From NCBI RefSeq assembly GCF_001541315.1, contig NZ_LMVK01000001.1, forward strand, positions 653,116-717,115: a stretch of 64,000 nucleotides of DNA, written 5' to 3'. This DNA comes from Agrobacterium tumefaciens str. B6. Lineage in GTDB: Bacteria > Pseudomonadota > Alphaproteobacteria > Rhizobiales > Rhizobiaceae. Below, piece by piece: positions 37,862-46,905 of this stretch. The notes under the pieces were generated by a model. The model did not search any database, was not told the DNA's origin, and saw nothing but the letters and a program-made list of their open reading frames with translations. Both the position numbers and the translations under genes were made by a program. Each line of letters opens with the position of its first letter. The stretch's first letter is position 1.

Positions 37862-38112
37862 GGCAACCTCCTTCTTTCCTTGGAACTCGCCCTTCGGAAA
37901 ACGGATATCGCTTCTGTTCCGACAGTCGCAAAAACGATAGCCATCGTTCCGTCCCGAAAATATCCGATCGCTTTGAAGCGCGAATTTCCCGGTCCGGTCA
38001 GGCTTTTCTCGATGATGGCGTTCTCCCAGTCGAAGCCATCAATATCCGCGAAGTCGAAGCCGTGCTTCTCGATATTGGCGAGCCGCTTGGGCTCGTCCCA
38101 TATGATTTTCAT
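37840..38112 (-). CDS. brnT: BrnT family toxin (RelE-fold ribonuclease)
   Basis: 90 residues with the BrnT pattern: IIWDEPKRLANIEKHGFDFADIDGFDWENAII at the N-terminus, RFKAIGYFRDGTMAIVFATVG in the core and SVFRRASSKERRR at the end, where basic residues form the RNase site. It halts translation by cutting RNA. The ATG at 38112 lacks a Shine-Dalgarno sequence and lies only 5 bp after a 14-bp palindrome, so its mRNA may be leaderless. The order toxin then antitoxin is normal for brnTA. Confidence 0.92.
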   Translation of the reverse strand: MKIIWDEPKRLANIEKHGFDFADIDGFDWENAIIEKSLTGPGNSRFKAIGYFRDGTMAIVFATVGTEAISVFRRASSKERRRLPWPKLQN

Positions 38113-38117
38113 GAATT

Positions 38118-38131
38118 AATGTAGCTACATT
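38118..38131 (-). promoter_or_regulatory. Palindromic operator overlapping the brnTA promoter
   Basis: AATGTAGCTACATT is a perfect 14-bp palindrome. On the minus strand a TTGATA hexamer lies 16 bp before TACATT, so the palindrome would contain the -10 element. Binding by BrnA or the BrnTA complex is inferred. Confidence 0.6.
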
Positions 38132-38183
38132 TATTAAAATATCAATGCTGCCACTCAGATCACGAAAGAAGTCCCATCACAAC

Positions 38184-38873
38184 TTAAAAAGCGCCTTCCC
38201 ACTCCGCCATTGCCGCAATCACGGCCGGCAGGTCCTGCATGCGCGAAATCACCGTTTCGGCACCCGCATCCGTCAGCCGGTCGGCGTGGCTCGGATAGGT
38301 GTGGGATGCGCCGGTGAAGCCCACGACCCGCATGCCGGCCGCTCTTGCGCCATGGATGCCGTGCACGGAATCCTCGACCACGACCACGCGGTCAGGGGAA
38401 ACGCCGAACTGGGCCGCGCCATGCAGGAAGATATCCGGTTTCGGCTTCACCCGGTCGGCCCCGAGGTCCTTGGCGGAATAGATATGCGGCGCGAAATAGG
38501 GCTTGAGGCCCACCTTCGTCAGCATCATGTCGAGGCGGTGGCTGGAGGAGTTCGAGCAGATGCAGCGCGGCGTGGTCAGGCGGGACAGCGCGAATTTCAC
38601 GCCCTCGATGATCTTCACGTCGCGTTCCAGACGCATGTCGAGCAGCTTTTCGGACTTGTCGAGCAGCGAGGCGGAGAGCGGAATGCTGGCTTCGCTTTCC
38701 ACCTGCAAAAGAATGTTCTTCCAGGTCATGCCGGCGAAACGCTCGCCCATTTCCTCGACGGAGATCGGATAACCGGCCTCGGTCAAGAGGCGGGATTCCA
38801 CCTGCGCCGCGATGATTTCGGAATCGACCAGAACGCCGTCGCAGTCGAAAATAATGAGGTCGAAGCCGCTCAT
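38184..38873 (-). CDS. HAD-superfamily phosphatase (beta-phosphoglucomutase-like)
   Basis: 229 residues. Motif I is IIFDCDGVLVDSE (residues 7-19), motif II CICSNSSSHR, motif III lysine in DRVKPKPDIFLHGA, and motif IV VVVVEDSVHGIHGARAAGM. The cap domain is of the HAD-IA type. It hydrolyses a small phosphate ester; candidates are sugar phosphates. The start is ATG 38873 with GGGAG upstream. Monocistronic, divergent from the GntR gene. Confidence 0.88.
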   Translation of the reverse strand: MSGFDLIIFDCDGVLVDSEIIAAQVESRLLTEAGYPISVEEMGERFAGMTWKNILLQVESEASIPLSASLLDKSEKLLDMRLERDVKIIEGVKFALSRLTTPRCICSNSSSHRLDMMLTKVGLKPYFAPHIYSAKDLGADRVKPKPDIFLHGAAQFGVSPDRVVVVEDSVHGIHGARAAGMRVVGFTGASHTYPSHADRLTDAGAETVISRMQDLPAVIAAMAEWEGAF

Positions 38874-39091
38874 GGGCGCTCCCTGTATCAGATTTGCTGG
38901 AAGAAAATGATGCCGGGCTTTTAGACCATGTCTGCGCCAAGCTCAACCGGTTCACCCGCAAGGGTCGGTCCCATCAGGCTCATGGCTGGCAGGGATGCGG
39001 CAAGTGAGCGGGTTTCGAATATTCGGCGTTGCGCCATGTGATGGCGCAAAAACCGCTACACACGGCCGCGCCATATGCGTTATGGGATGTT

Positions 39092-39772
39092 ATGCCCAAG
39101 ACAGTGAAAAACGCGCCCGAAGACACCATTGCAGCACGCATCAGCCGCACGCTTGCCGACCGTATCGTTCGCGGGGAGCTGTCGCCGGGCGAACGCCTGA
39201 GGCAGGATCACATCGCAGCCGAATTCGGCGCGTCGCATGTGCCGGTGCGCGAGGCATTCCGCCGGCTGGAGGCGCAGGGGCTGGCGGCCAGCATCCCGCG
39301 CCGGGGTGTCCGGGTGGCGGATTTCGGCCTTGACGATGTGCGCGAAGTGGCGGAAATGCGCGCCGCCCTTGAAGTTCTGGCGCTGCGCCACGCCATTCCA
39401 AACATGACGCCTGCCATTCTCGATCAGGCGGAGGCCGCAACGCTCGAAGGCGATAGCGCCGTCGATGTGCAGCATTGGGAGGAGGCCAATCGCCGCTTCC
39501 ATCGCCTCATCACCGCGCCTTGCAACATGCCGCGCCTGATGGAGGCGATCGACGGCCTGCATGCGGCGAGCGCCCGCTTCCTGTTTTCCGCCTGGCGGGC
39601 CGGCTGGGAGCGCCGCACCGATACCGACCACCGGGCGATCATCGATGCGCTGCGCGGCGGCCGCGCCGAGGAGGCGGTGCGTATTCTGGACGGACATGTG
39701 CAATGGATCGGCCGCAAGGCGATCCGCACCTCGTCCGGCTCGGTGCGCGACGCCTTCGCCATCGTCGGATAG
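39092..39772 (+). CDS. GntR/FadR family transcriptional regulator
   Basis: 226 residues from ATG 39092; an upstream in-frame start at 39029 would add 21 residues. The winged helix at the N-terminus (LADRIVRGELSPGERLRQDHIAAEFGASHVPVREAFRRLEAQGLAA) is that of GntR regulators, and the helical C-terminal domain (EVAEMRAALEVLALRHA ... NRRFHRLI ... DTDHRAIIDALRGG) is the FCD type with its metal-binding His/Asp residues. The effector is unknown. It is followed after 9 bp by a DUF1284 gene, which is likely co-transcribed. Confidence 0.9.
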   Translation: MPKTVKNAPEDTIAARISRTLADRIVRGELSPGERLRQDHIAAEFGASHVPVREAFRRLEAQGLAASIPRRGVRVADFGLDDVREVAEMRAALEVLALRHAIPNMTPAILDQAEAATLEGDSAVDVQHWEEANRRFHRLITAPCNMPRLMEAIDGLHAASARFLFSAWRAGWERRTDTDHRAIIDALRGGRAEEAVRILDGHVQWIGRKAIRTSSGSVRDAFAIVG

Positions 39773-39781
39773 GGTGGGCCC

Positions 39782-40294
39782 TTGACCGTCCGTCTCCGGC
39801 CCCACCACCTTCTCTGCATGCTCACCTATGTGGGCAAGGGTTATACATCAGGCTTCGTTGAAAATTACGACCGCGTCGCCACCCGGCTGAATGCCGGCGA
39901 GGAAGATATCGAGCTGGTGGATGGCCCGGACGATATTTGCGAGGGCCTGCTCTGTGAAAGCCATGCCCACTGTTTCAACGAAGGCGTGGTGCAGCGGGAT
40001 GAGATGGCCCGCCTTTCGGTCTCGGCGCTTTTGGGTGAGACGCTGACCGCCGGCAAGCGGCTGCAGGCGACACCGGACTTTCTTGTAAAGATGCGTCTGG
40101 CTTTTGCCGCCGGCGAGATCAGGCAGGCCTGTCGCGGCTGCCAGTGGATAAGGCTGTGCGACCGCATCGCGGCGTCAGGCTTTGCGGGTGTGAAAATCGG
40201 CGGGCCGTTACCAACCGTGGCGAAGGATGCGGCGCGTTTTTCGAAGCATCCGATGCTCAGGCCCAAATATGGGTCGTCTGGCCGGAAACACTGA
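39782..40294 (+). CDS. DUF1284 family cysteine-rich protein
   Basis: 170 residues from TTG 39782. It begins VRLRPHHLLCMLTYVGKGYT and contains paired cysteine groups: ICEGLLCESHAHC, then ACRGCQWIRLCDR. The pattern suggests an iron-sulfur or zinc site, and RPHHLLC is the family signature. The function of DUF1284 is unknown. It sits 9 bp after the GntR gene. A repeat element follows the stop. Confidence 0.82.
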   Translation: MTVRLRPHHLLCMLTYVGKGYTSGFVENYDRVATRLNAGEEDIELVDGPDDICEGLLCESHAHCFNEGVVQRDEMARLSVSALLGETLTAGKRLQATPDFLVKMRLAFAAGEIRQACRGCQWIRLCDRIAASGFAGVKIGGPLPTVAKDAARFSKHPMLRPKYGSSGRKH

Positions 40295-40309
40295 TGACGT
40301 TTTCTCCAT

Positions 40310-40427
40310 CCTCATTCCTGTGCTTGTCACAGGAATCCAGCCAGCCCAAGTCTTTGGGCTGAAAGAACTCTTCCCGTCGCGCAGACGCGCGTCGGCTGGA
40401 TCCCTGTGACAAGCACAGGGATGAGGG
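40310..40427. repeat. Rhizobial palindromic intergenic repeat, copy 7 (long type)
   Basis: Left arm CTCATTCCTGTGCTTGTCAC and right arm GTGACAAGCACAGGGATGAG pair almost completely. The centre holds CAGCCCAAGtcTTTGGGCTG followed by the GCGCAGACGCGCG module. Confidence 0.8.
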
Positions 40428-40469
40428 AGGGAGGCAGGCGGAATGAGGAGAGGGGCCGCGCCGTGCCGA

Positions 40470-41570
40470 TTACTCTGGCACACTCGTCTCGGTTCTCTCG
40501 GCGGCCTTGACCGTCGCCTTGATCTCCTTTGGCTCGCGGCCGGATTTCTTGTCGTAGCTCACCTTCACCGAATATTCGCCGGGATGCAGGGTTTCCTGAT
40601 GCTGCGTACCGTAACGGCCGGAAATTTCCTTCTGCGTGCCCTGAAGATCCCTGGTCGTTTCGACGATATCGATCCGTTCGGCACCGGGGGCCTTGATTGC
40701 GAGAACACCCGCATCGAGATCGATTGTAATTTCGGTTCGTTTTCCGGCCGTCACGGTGAATGGCTGTTCCACCGTCACCTTGCCGAGACGGGCACGCATG
40801 ACGAAATCACCGGCGGGCATTTCCATCATCTTGCCGGTGCCGTAAATGCCGTTGATGGTCTCACGCGTGCCATCCAGCGTTTCCTGGGCTGACATGGCTT
40901 CGAAGCGGATATCATCCGTTTCCACCGCCCTGCCGCCTTCCGCATAAACGGCCTTGGCGATCACCACGCCGCTCGGAATGACCAGCTCGTGGCTGATCTT
41001 CTCGCCTGCCTTGATGGCCAGTTTCTCCTCAGCCCGCGCCGGGCCGATGCGGCCGGTGAGGAGGACTTCGCCCGCGGGCACGAAGACAGTGTTCTGGCCG
41101 TAGACGCTATCCTTGAAATCATCCCTGGTGATTTCGGTTTTCGCCTGTGTTTCCACATCGCCGCCGGGGCTGCGTTTCGGTACGATCGTCAATTCCGCCG
41201 CATCGAAACTCACCTTCGGCCTCGCAACGTTTCCATCCTTTACCTCGAAGGGCACTTCGCGGGTCACATTGCCCAGCGCCGCCACGCCGACATATTTGCC
41301 CGCCGGCAGCTTCGCCTCGAAGGTGGCGTCATAGGAGCCGCCGGCATTGTCGTCGGTGCGCCCGCCGGCGCGGTCGGCCTTGTAGAAATCCCACCGCACC
41401 CTGTCGCTGTTGCCGAGCGAGGGGCCGCCATCGAACAAAACCGCGTCGGTGATGACGTTATATTGCGGGGCCGGTTGCTGCGCCTGCGACGGCGCCGGCA
41501 GCGCCGTTGCGAAAAGCGCGGCGCAAACGACATTCATGGAAAAAGAAGCCATTTTCATCACGGACCCCAT
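40470..41570 (-). CDS. Exported protein with tandem beta-domain repeats, function unknown
   Basis: 366 residues from ATG 41570 with AGGGGG about 10 bp upstream. A signal peptide (FSMNVVCAALFATALPAPSQA) precedes at least three, probably four, related modules of 75-90 residues. Each has a strand pattern of the form LPAGKYVGVAALGNVTREVPFEVKDG, seen again as VPAGEVLLTGRIGPARAEEKLAIKAG and MPAGDFVMRARLGKVTVEQPFTVTAG. These look like immunoglobulin-like or carboxypeptidase-regulatory-type beta sandwiches. I do not recognise a named family. It lies opposite ccrM with a 236-bp divergent gap. Confidence 0.75.
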   Translation of the reverse strand: MGSVMKMASFSMNVVCAALFATALPAPSQAQQPAPQYNVITDAVLFDGGPSLGNSDRVRWDFYKADRAGGRTDDNAGGSYDATFEAKLPAGKYVGVAALGNVTREVPFEVKDGNVARPKVSFDAAELTIVPKRSPGGDVETQAKTEITRDDFKDSVYGQNTVFVPAGEVLLTGRIGPARAEEKLAIKAGEKISHELVIPSGVVIAKAVYAEGGRAVETDDIRFEAMSAQETLDGTRETINGIYGTGKMMEMPAGDFVMRARLGKVTVEQPFTVTAGKRTEITIDLDAGVLAIKAPGAERIDIVETTRDLQGTQKEISGRYGTQHQETLHPGEYSVKVSYDKKSGREPKEIKATVKAAERTETSVPE

Positions 41571-41748
41571 TGCGGATTACCCCCTGCCAGAATGGCTCTT
41601 CCTGCCGCGCCCATATGCCGCGACAGGAGAACCCGTTGTGCACAACGTTTTTGCCGGACTTCGGGTTCCCCGCCGGCCGCCGCAAATCGCTCCCGCGCGC
41701 CGCAACAGCCATTTATTTCGCATTTTCCGTGACTTGTTCAGGCTTTGA

Positions 41749-41768
41749 TAACCATCTTCGGTAACCAT
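41749..41768 (+). promoter_or_regulatory. Paired TAACCAT half-sites before ccrM, candidate CtrA site
   Basis: TAACCAT occurs at 41749-41755 and 41762-41768, a 13-bp period. The half-site resembles the CtrA core TTAACCAT, but the leading T is replaced by A and G. It lies about 40 bp before the ccrM start. Confidence 0.4.
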
Positions 41769-41770
41769 AA

Positions 41771-42952
<1,182 letters not shown>

Positions 42953-43049
42953 TCAAAGGTCCCAAAGACCGAAGGCAACGATCCACCGCCCGACCTTGTC
43001 AGCACATGTCTCCGTCCGGTTTAGTACCTTCAGTCCCGGATGGAGAACG

Positions 43050-43088
43050 ACCAACGCCCGGCACTTCGGTGTCGGGCGTTGGTATTTT
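43050..43088 (+). terminator. Intrinsic terminator downstream of ccrM
   Basis: A 15-bp stem (ACCAACGCCCGGCAC with GTGTCGGGCGTTGGT, one G-T pair) closed by a TTCG tetraloop, followed by ATTTTC. Confidence 0.85.
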
Positions 43089-43279
43089 CGAGTATCTTAT
43101 TTTAGCTAGACAAGTTTCGCGCAAGAGACGAGCAATACTGTCTCAAATCAGAGCAGTGGTTGTGAAAATCCAGTCAGGATAAATCACAAAAAACATTGCG
43201 TCCGATGCCGCTTGCGGCAGGACTGGCGCAGGCCGGAGACCGCCATTTCCGCCTGCGCCAATTTCTTTTCCCGATATGT

Positions 43280-43298
43280 TTTGACAAACTTTGCCAAA
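43280..43298 (+). promoter_or_regulatory. Tandem TTTGNCAAA operator-like sites before parD
   Basis: TTTGACAAA (43280-43288) and TTTGCCAAA (43290-43298) are each inverted repeats and are spaced 10 bp, one helical turn. The first overlaps a TTGACA -35-like hexamer. The arrangement suits a ribbon-helix-helix repressor such as ParD. Confidence 0.55.
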
Positions 43299-43329
43299 TT
43301 CTTCACTCTCCCATCAAAGGGAGATGAAT

Positions 43330-43581
43330 ATGGCGACCATGAACATATCGCTGCCTGCACCCATGAAAGAATGGGTTGAGGCCCAATCCAGGACAGGCCG
43401 TTATTCGAATGCGAGCGACTACGTGCGAGACCTGATCCGCAAGGATCAGGAGCGAGGCGAAAAAATCGCGGCGATGCAGCATTTTGTGGATGAGGGATTG
43501 CAGAGCGGTGCCGGGCATCGCTCGCAACAGGCCTTGTTCGCCGAGGCTGAAGCTCGTTCCATGAAACGCAAGATCGGTTGA
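43330..43581 (+). CDS. parD: ParD-type ribbon-helix-helix antitoxin
   Basis: 83 residues from ATG 43330, with AAAGGGAG six bp upstream (ATG 43324 is too close to it). The ribbon-helix-helix MATMNISLPAPMKEWVEAQS is followed by the family segment RYSNASDYVRDLIRKDQERG and a disordered toxin-binding tail (HFVDEGLQSGAGHRSQQAL). It binds and blocks the ParE toxin encoded next and represses its own promoter. Adjacent to tandem palindromes in the promoter. Confidence 0.92.
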   Translation: MATMNISLPAPMKEWVEAQSRTGRYSNASDYVRDLIRKDQERGEKIAAMQHFVDEGLQSGAGHRSQQALFAEAEARSMKRKIG

Positions 43582-43583
43582 TC

Positions 43584-43874
43584 GTGGGCTTTCGCCTGTC
43601 TCTGCTCGCGGAAGAAGACGTCATTCGCATAGCCGAAGAAGGCATCGCGATATTCGGGCTGGCGCAGGCGCAAAAATATCACCGGGAACTCTATGAGATA
43701 TTTGAGCTGATATCTCTCAACCCACGCATGGCACGCGAGCGGCACGAGTTGTTACCGCCGCTGCGTATCCATCGGTTCAGGGCACACCTGGTTGTTTATG
43801 GCGTGGGAGCGGACGATGATGTCTTGATCGTCCGCGTCCGTCACGCACATGAGGACTGGGTCAACGAGTCGTAG
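43584..43874 (+). CDS. parE: ParE-type toxin (RelE/ParE fold)
   Basis: About 96 residues. The start is taken as GTG 43584, which gives the usual short lead before FRLSLLAEEDVIRIAEEGI; a TTG at 43578 overlapping the parD stop is the alternative. The fold pattern (AQKYHRELYEIFELISLNPRMARERHELLPPLRIHRFRAHLVVYGV ... VLIVRVRHAHEDWV) is that of ParE, which poisons DNA gyrase. Location directly behind parD supports the call. Confidence 0.92.
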   Translation: MGFRLSLLAEEDVIRIAEEGIAIFGLAQAQKYHRELYEIFELISLNPRMARERHELLPPLRIHRFRAHLVVYGVGADDDVLIVRVRHAHEDWVNES

Positions 43875-43915
43875 CAGGCGGGGCACGCACGTCACCATTT
43901 TGCACGGCAGCTCGC

Positions 43916-44527
43916 TTACGCTTCCACCCCATAGGCCCGCAAATCCTGCTTCAGCTTTTCCGCACCGGTGAAGTGCACGGCCTGCCAGCCGGCTGCTTTC
44001 GCGCCTTCGACATTGGCGAGTGTATCGTCGATGAAGATGCTTGCGGCGGGGTTGAGGCCGAATTCTTTGGCGTGCAGATCGTAGATTGCCACATCAGGCT
44101 TCAACAGCTTCACATCACCGGAAACGGTGACGCCGCGCGGCAAAGTGAGGAAGGGGAACATTTTCTGCGCCTCGCGGAAGGTGTCGGAGGCGAAGTTGGT
44201 CAGCATCGTCACGTCGTGGCCGCCGTCGATCAGGGCAACCATGATCGCGACGCTGTCATCGTAGGAATGCGAGACCATTTCGTGCCAGAACTTACGGAAG
44301 GCGCGAATGTGTTCTTCCCGCTCGGGGAAGCGTTCCACCAGCAGCGCCTCGGCATCCTCCCAGCGGCGGCCGCGATCCTGTTCGAGGTTCCAGTCATGGG
44401 TGCAGACATTCTCGAAGAACCATTGGCGCTCGTCGGCATCGGGAATGAGACGGCTATAGGGAATATGCGGATCGTAATGGATCAGCACCTTGCCGATGTC
44501 GAATACGATATGCTCAATCTTGGTCAT
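43916..44527 (-). CDS. HAD-superfamily hydrolase
   Basis: 203 residues. Motif I is IVFDIGKVLIHYDP (the second Asp of DxD is replaced by Gly, giving DIG), motif II MLTNFAS, motif III SGDVKLLKPDVAIYD and motif IV ASIFIDDTLANVEGAKAAGW. The substitution in motif I is seen in many HAD-IA relatives of the YihX type and may alter activity. The ATG overlaps the mutY stop by 4 bp, so it is co-transcribed with mutY. A role in nucleotide or sugar phosphate turnover is only a guess. Confidence 0.86.
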   Translation of the reverse strand: MTKIEHIVFDIGKVLIHYDPHIPYSRLIPDADERQWFFENVCTHDWNLEQDRGRRWEDAEALLVERFPEREEHIRAFRKFWHEMVSHSYDDSVAIMVALIDGGHDVTMLTNFASDTFREAQKMFPFLTLPRGVTVSGDVKLLKPDVAIYDLHAKEFGLNPAASIFIDDTLANVEGAKAAGWQAVHFTGAEKLKQDLRAYGVEA

Positions 44528-45636
44528 CGAAATTTCCTGCGTTCATCGAATGCGGATGGAATAGCTTGGGCGATGACTTTTTTCATCACCGTTGGCAGCG
44601 CCTGCGCGTCAAGATTTGTAACCGGCTCCCACCATCCGTCATCCGGGCGGGTTTGAAGGCCGTCCGGCGCCTGCGCGCGATAGACGGTGAGCCGCAGTTC
44701 GAAATGGGTGAAGACATGCACGATGACGCCCGCCGCCTGCCAGCCGGCGGCAAAGGGCGCATGGCTCGCCTCCGTGCCGCCATCCATGCGCGCGGTCCAT
44801 GCGGTGGTCGGCACCTCGGTCATGCCGCCGAGAAGCCCGCTTTCGATGCGCCGCCGGAGCAGGATTTCGCCGCTCGCATTCACCGCGACGAAGGCGGCCC
44901 CGAGCCGCACCGGCTTTGCCTTCTTTGCGGCCTTGACCGGAAACCGTTCCGGCTCGTCATGGGCAAGCGCAAGACAGTGGCCGTTGAACGGACAGAGCGC
45001 GCAGGCCGGCCGTTTCGGCGTGCAGATCGTCGCGCCAAGGTCCATCATCGCCTGGGCAAAATCGCCGGGCCGATCAGGGGGCGTAAGCTCGGCCACCTTC
45101 GCTTTCATCGCCGGTTTGGAGCCGGGCAGGGGAGCATCGATGGCGAAAAGGCGGGAGATGACGCGCTCGACATTGCCGTCCATGACAGCCGCCTGCCGGT
45201 TAAACGCGATGGCAGCAACAGCCGCGGAGGTATAATCGCCGATGCCGGGAAGCTTCTTCAGGCCTTCTTCCGTATCCGGAAAGACGCCCCCATGTTCATT
45301 CGCCACGGCTTCCGCGCATTTTTTAAGGTTGCGGGCGCGGGCATAATAACCGAGCCCGGCCCAGGCCGCCATGACATCCTCGACCGGTGCCGCCGCCAGA
45401 TCGCTGACGCTTGGCCAGGCGGAGAGGAATTTCAGGAAATAGGGTTTTACCGCCTGCACCGTCGTCTGCTGCAGCATGACCTCGGACAGCCAGACATGAT
45501 AGGGATCGGCGCGGTTTCCTTGTCTCGCCTTGGCGGGAGACGTGCGCCAGGGGAGCTCGCGATGGTGCCGGTCATACCATGCGAGAAGTTGTTCCGCTGT
45601 CGGACGTGATATTTGTTGCCGCGTATGTGTGTTCAT
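44524..45636 (-). CDS. mutY: A/G-specific adenine DNA glycosylase
   Basis: 370 residues from ATG 45636. Catalytic Glu52 is in LSEVMLQQTTVQ, the helix-hairpin-helix KLPGIGDYTSAAVAAIAF is near 128-145, and the catalytic Asp153 is in VMDGNVERV. The iron-sulfur cluster cysteines are spaced C-x6-C-x2-C-x5-C (CTPKRPACALCPFNGHC). The C-terminal NUDIX-like domain, which recognises 8-oxoguanine, is present. It removes adenine paired with 8-oxoguanine. Its stop overlaps the HAD gene start. The mutY-DUF721-dsbA-smc arrangement is typical of Rhizobiales. Confidence 0.97.
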   Translation of the reverse strand: MNTHTRQQISRPTAEQLLAWYDRHHRELPWRTSPAKARQGNRADPYHVWLSEVMLQQTTVQAVKPYFLKFLSAWPSVSDLAAAPVEDVMAAWAGLGYYARARNLKKCAEAVANEHGGVFPDTEEGLKKLPGIGDYTSAAVAAIAFNRQAAVMDGNVERVISRLFAIDAPLPGSKPAMKAKVAELTPPDRPGDFAQAMMDLGATICTPKRPACALCPFNGHCLALAHDEPERFPVKAAKKAKPVRLGAAFVAVNASGEILLRRRIESGLLGGMTEVPTTAWTARMDGGTEASHAPFAAGWQAAGVIVHVFTHFELRLTVYRAQAPDGLQTRPDDGWWEPVTNLDAQALPTVMKKVIAQAIPSAFDERRKFR

Positions 45637-45763
45637 CGCCGCTGAACATAGACACGGTACGGCAATCTGCAACAGGAGACCCGTTGCTGTGACGTGGAAA
45701 ACCGTGTCCGGTGACGAACGCCCGACATCGAAACCCATGATCCGATTTTGGAGGAACAGCCCC

Positions 45764-46228
45764 ATGCCGAATGCGCTGCTGGATAATATACCCCAACCGC
45801 TGCTTTATGTTATCGGCGTTCTGTTGGCCCTGTGCCTGATTGGAAGCCTGCTGAATCATATTGGCCGGCTGTGTTTCGGGCGGCAGAACAGCGTGGCGTT
45901 TGTGGTTTCCCGCCTCATCGGCGAAGTCCGTGAACTGGAGAAGATGAGAGGCAAGCCCTCGCGCCGCTTTCGAATTATCGAATCCGGTTTCTGGGCAATT
46001 TTCTGCCATGGCCTGTGGATATACCTCTCCGTCGTCCTGACCTGCATGTTGGTGATTGCCGTTATCTCGGATAAGCCGGGAGTACCACATCTGAAGTTTT
46101 TGGCTGGGGCTTATTTCCTCTTTGGATGTTTGGTGGCGGGGGTGATACGCTTGGGCGCCTGCCGGGACTGGCGACGATTCCGCGCATTGTTGCGCGGAGA
46201 AGAAGATGACGATGGCGCGACCGCTTGA
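45764..46228 (+). CDS. Small membrane protein, function unknown
   Basis: 154 residues from ATG 45764 with GGAGGAA seven bp upstream. Three hydrophobic segments are visible: QPLLYVIGVLLALCLIGSLL, FWAIFCHGLWIYLSVVLTCMLVIAVI and FLAGAYFLFGCLVAGVIRL, with a basic loop and an acidic C-terminus (GEEDDDGATA). No domain is recognised. It lies between mutY (divergent) and the DUF721 gene; the 27-bp gap to the latter suggests co-transcription. Confidence 0.7.
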   Translation: MPNALLDNIPQPLLYVIGVLLALCLIGSLLNHIGRLCFGRQNSVAFVVSRLIGEVRELEKMRGKPSRRFRIIESGFWAIFCHGLWIYLSVVLTCMLVIAVISDKPGVPHLKFLAGAYFLFGCLVAGVIRLGACRDWRRFRALLRGEEDDDGATA

Positions 46229-46255
46229 GGTCGCTTGGCCTCTGTCGAGGAGAGT

Positions 46256-46777
46256 ATGAAGAAACCCGCAGATTCATTCCGCAAAGGCGTCGTGCAGATC
46301 GCCGAAGTCGCCAATGGCATCATGGACCCCGTGCTGTCGAAACGGGCGGGCATCAACACCGCGCTGCTCGGTTCCTGGGACGAGATCGCCGGTGAGGATT
46401 TTGCCGATTGCACGCGGCCGGAAAAGATCACCTGGCCGCGCCGCGACGAGGGCCCGGATCGCGGCGGTTATCAGCCGGGCGTGCTGACCATCGCCTGCGA
46501 AGGCGCGCGCGCTTTGTTCCTCACCCATGCGCAGGGCGAACTTATTGCCCGCATCAACGGCTTTTTCGGCTTTCCGGCGGTGCGCCAGATCAGGATCGTA
46601 CAGAAACCGGTCTCCCAAACCATTCACCGTCGGGGCAAACCGCAGCCCCTGCGCGGCGATGCGGCAAAACGTCTCGACGACATGATGGAGGGTATCGAGA
46701 GTGAGGCGCTGCGCAAGGCGGTGGAGAGGCTCGGCACGGCGGTCTTGCAGAAGAAGCCGAGGGGCCGGGCGATTTGA
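46256..46777 (+). CDS. DUF721 protein, DciA-like
   Basis: 173 residues from ATG 46256 with GAGGAGAG upstream. The N-terminal half (GVVQIAEVANGIMDPVLSKRAGINTALLGSWDEIAGEDFADCTRPEKITWPRR) and LTIACEGARALFLTHAQGELIARINGFFGFPAVRQIRIVQ match the DUF721/DciA fold. In bacteria without DnaC or DnaI, DciA helps load the replicative helicase DnaB; whether this copy does so is inferred from family and lineage. Located beside dsbA and smc, as in other Rhizobiales. Confidence 0.82.
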   Translation: MKKPADSFRKGVVQIAEVANGIMDPVLSKRAGINTALLGSWDEIAGEDFADCTRPEKITWPRRDEGPDRGGYQPGVLTIACEGARALFLTHAQGELIARINGFFGFPAVRQIRIVQKPVSQTIHRRGKPQPLRGDAAKRLDDMMEGIESEALRKAVERLGTAVLQKKPRGRAI

Positions 46778-46905
46778 TCGGTCCGGTTGTCCTTGACTGG
46801 TCACAATTCTTTGACAAGAAGAGTCCAAAACCCCGCTTGTGATGAACAGGCCGTCGCTATATCGGAATCAACGGACAATAGAGTCTATTACCAACAGGTG
46901 CTTTC

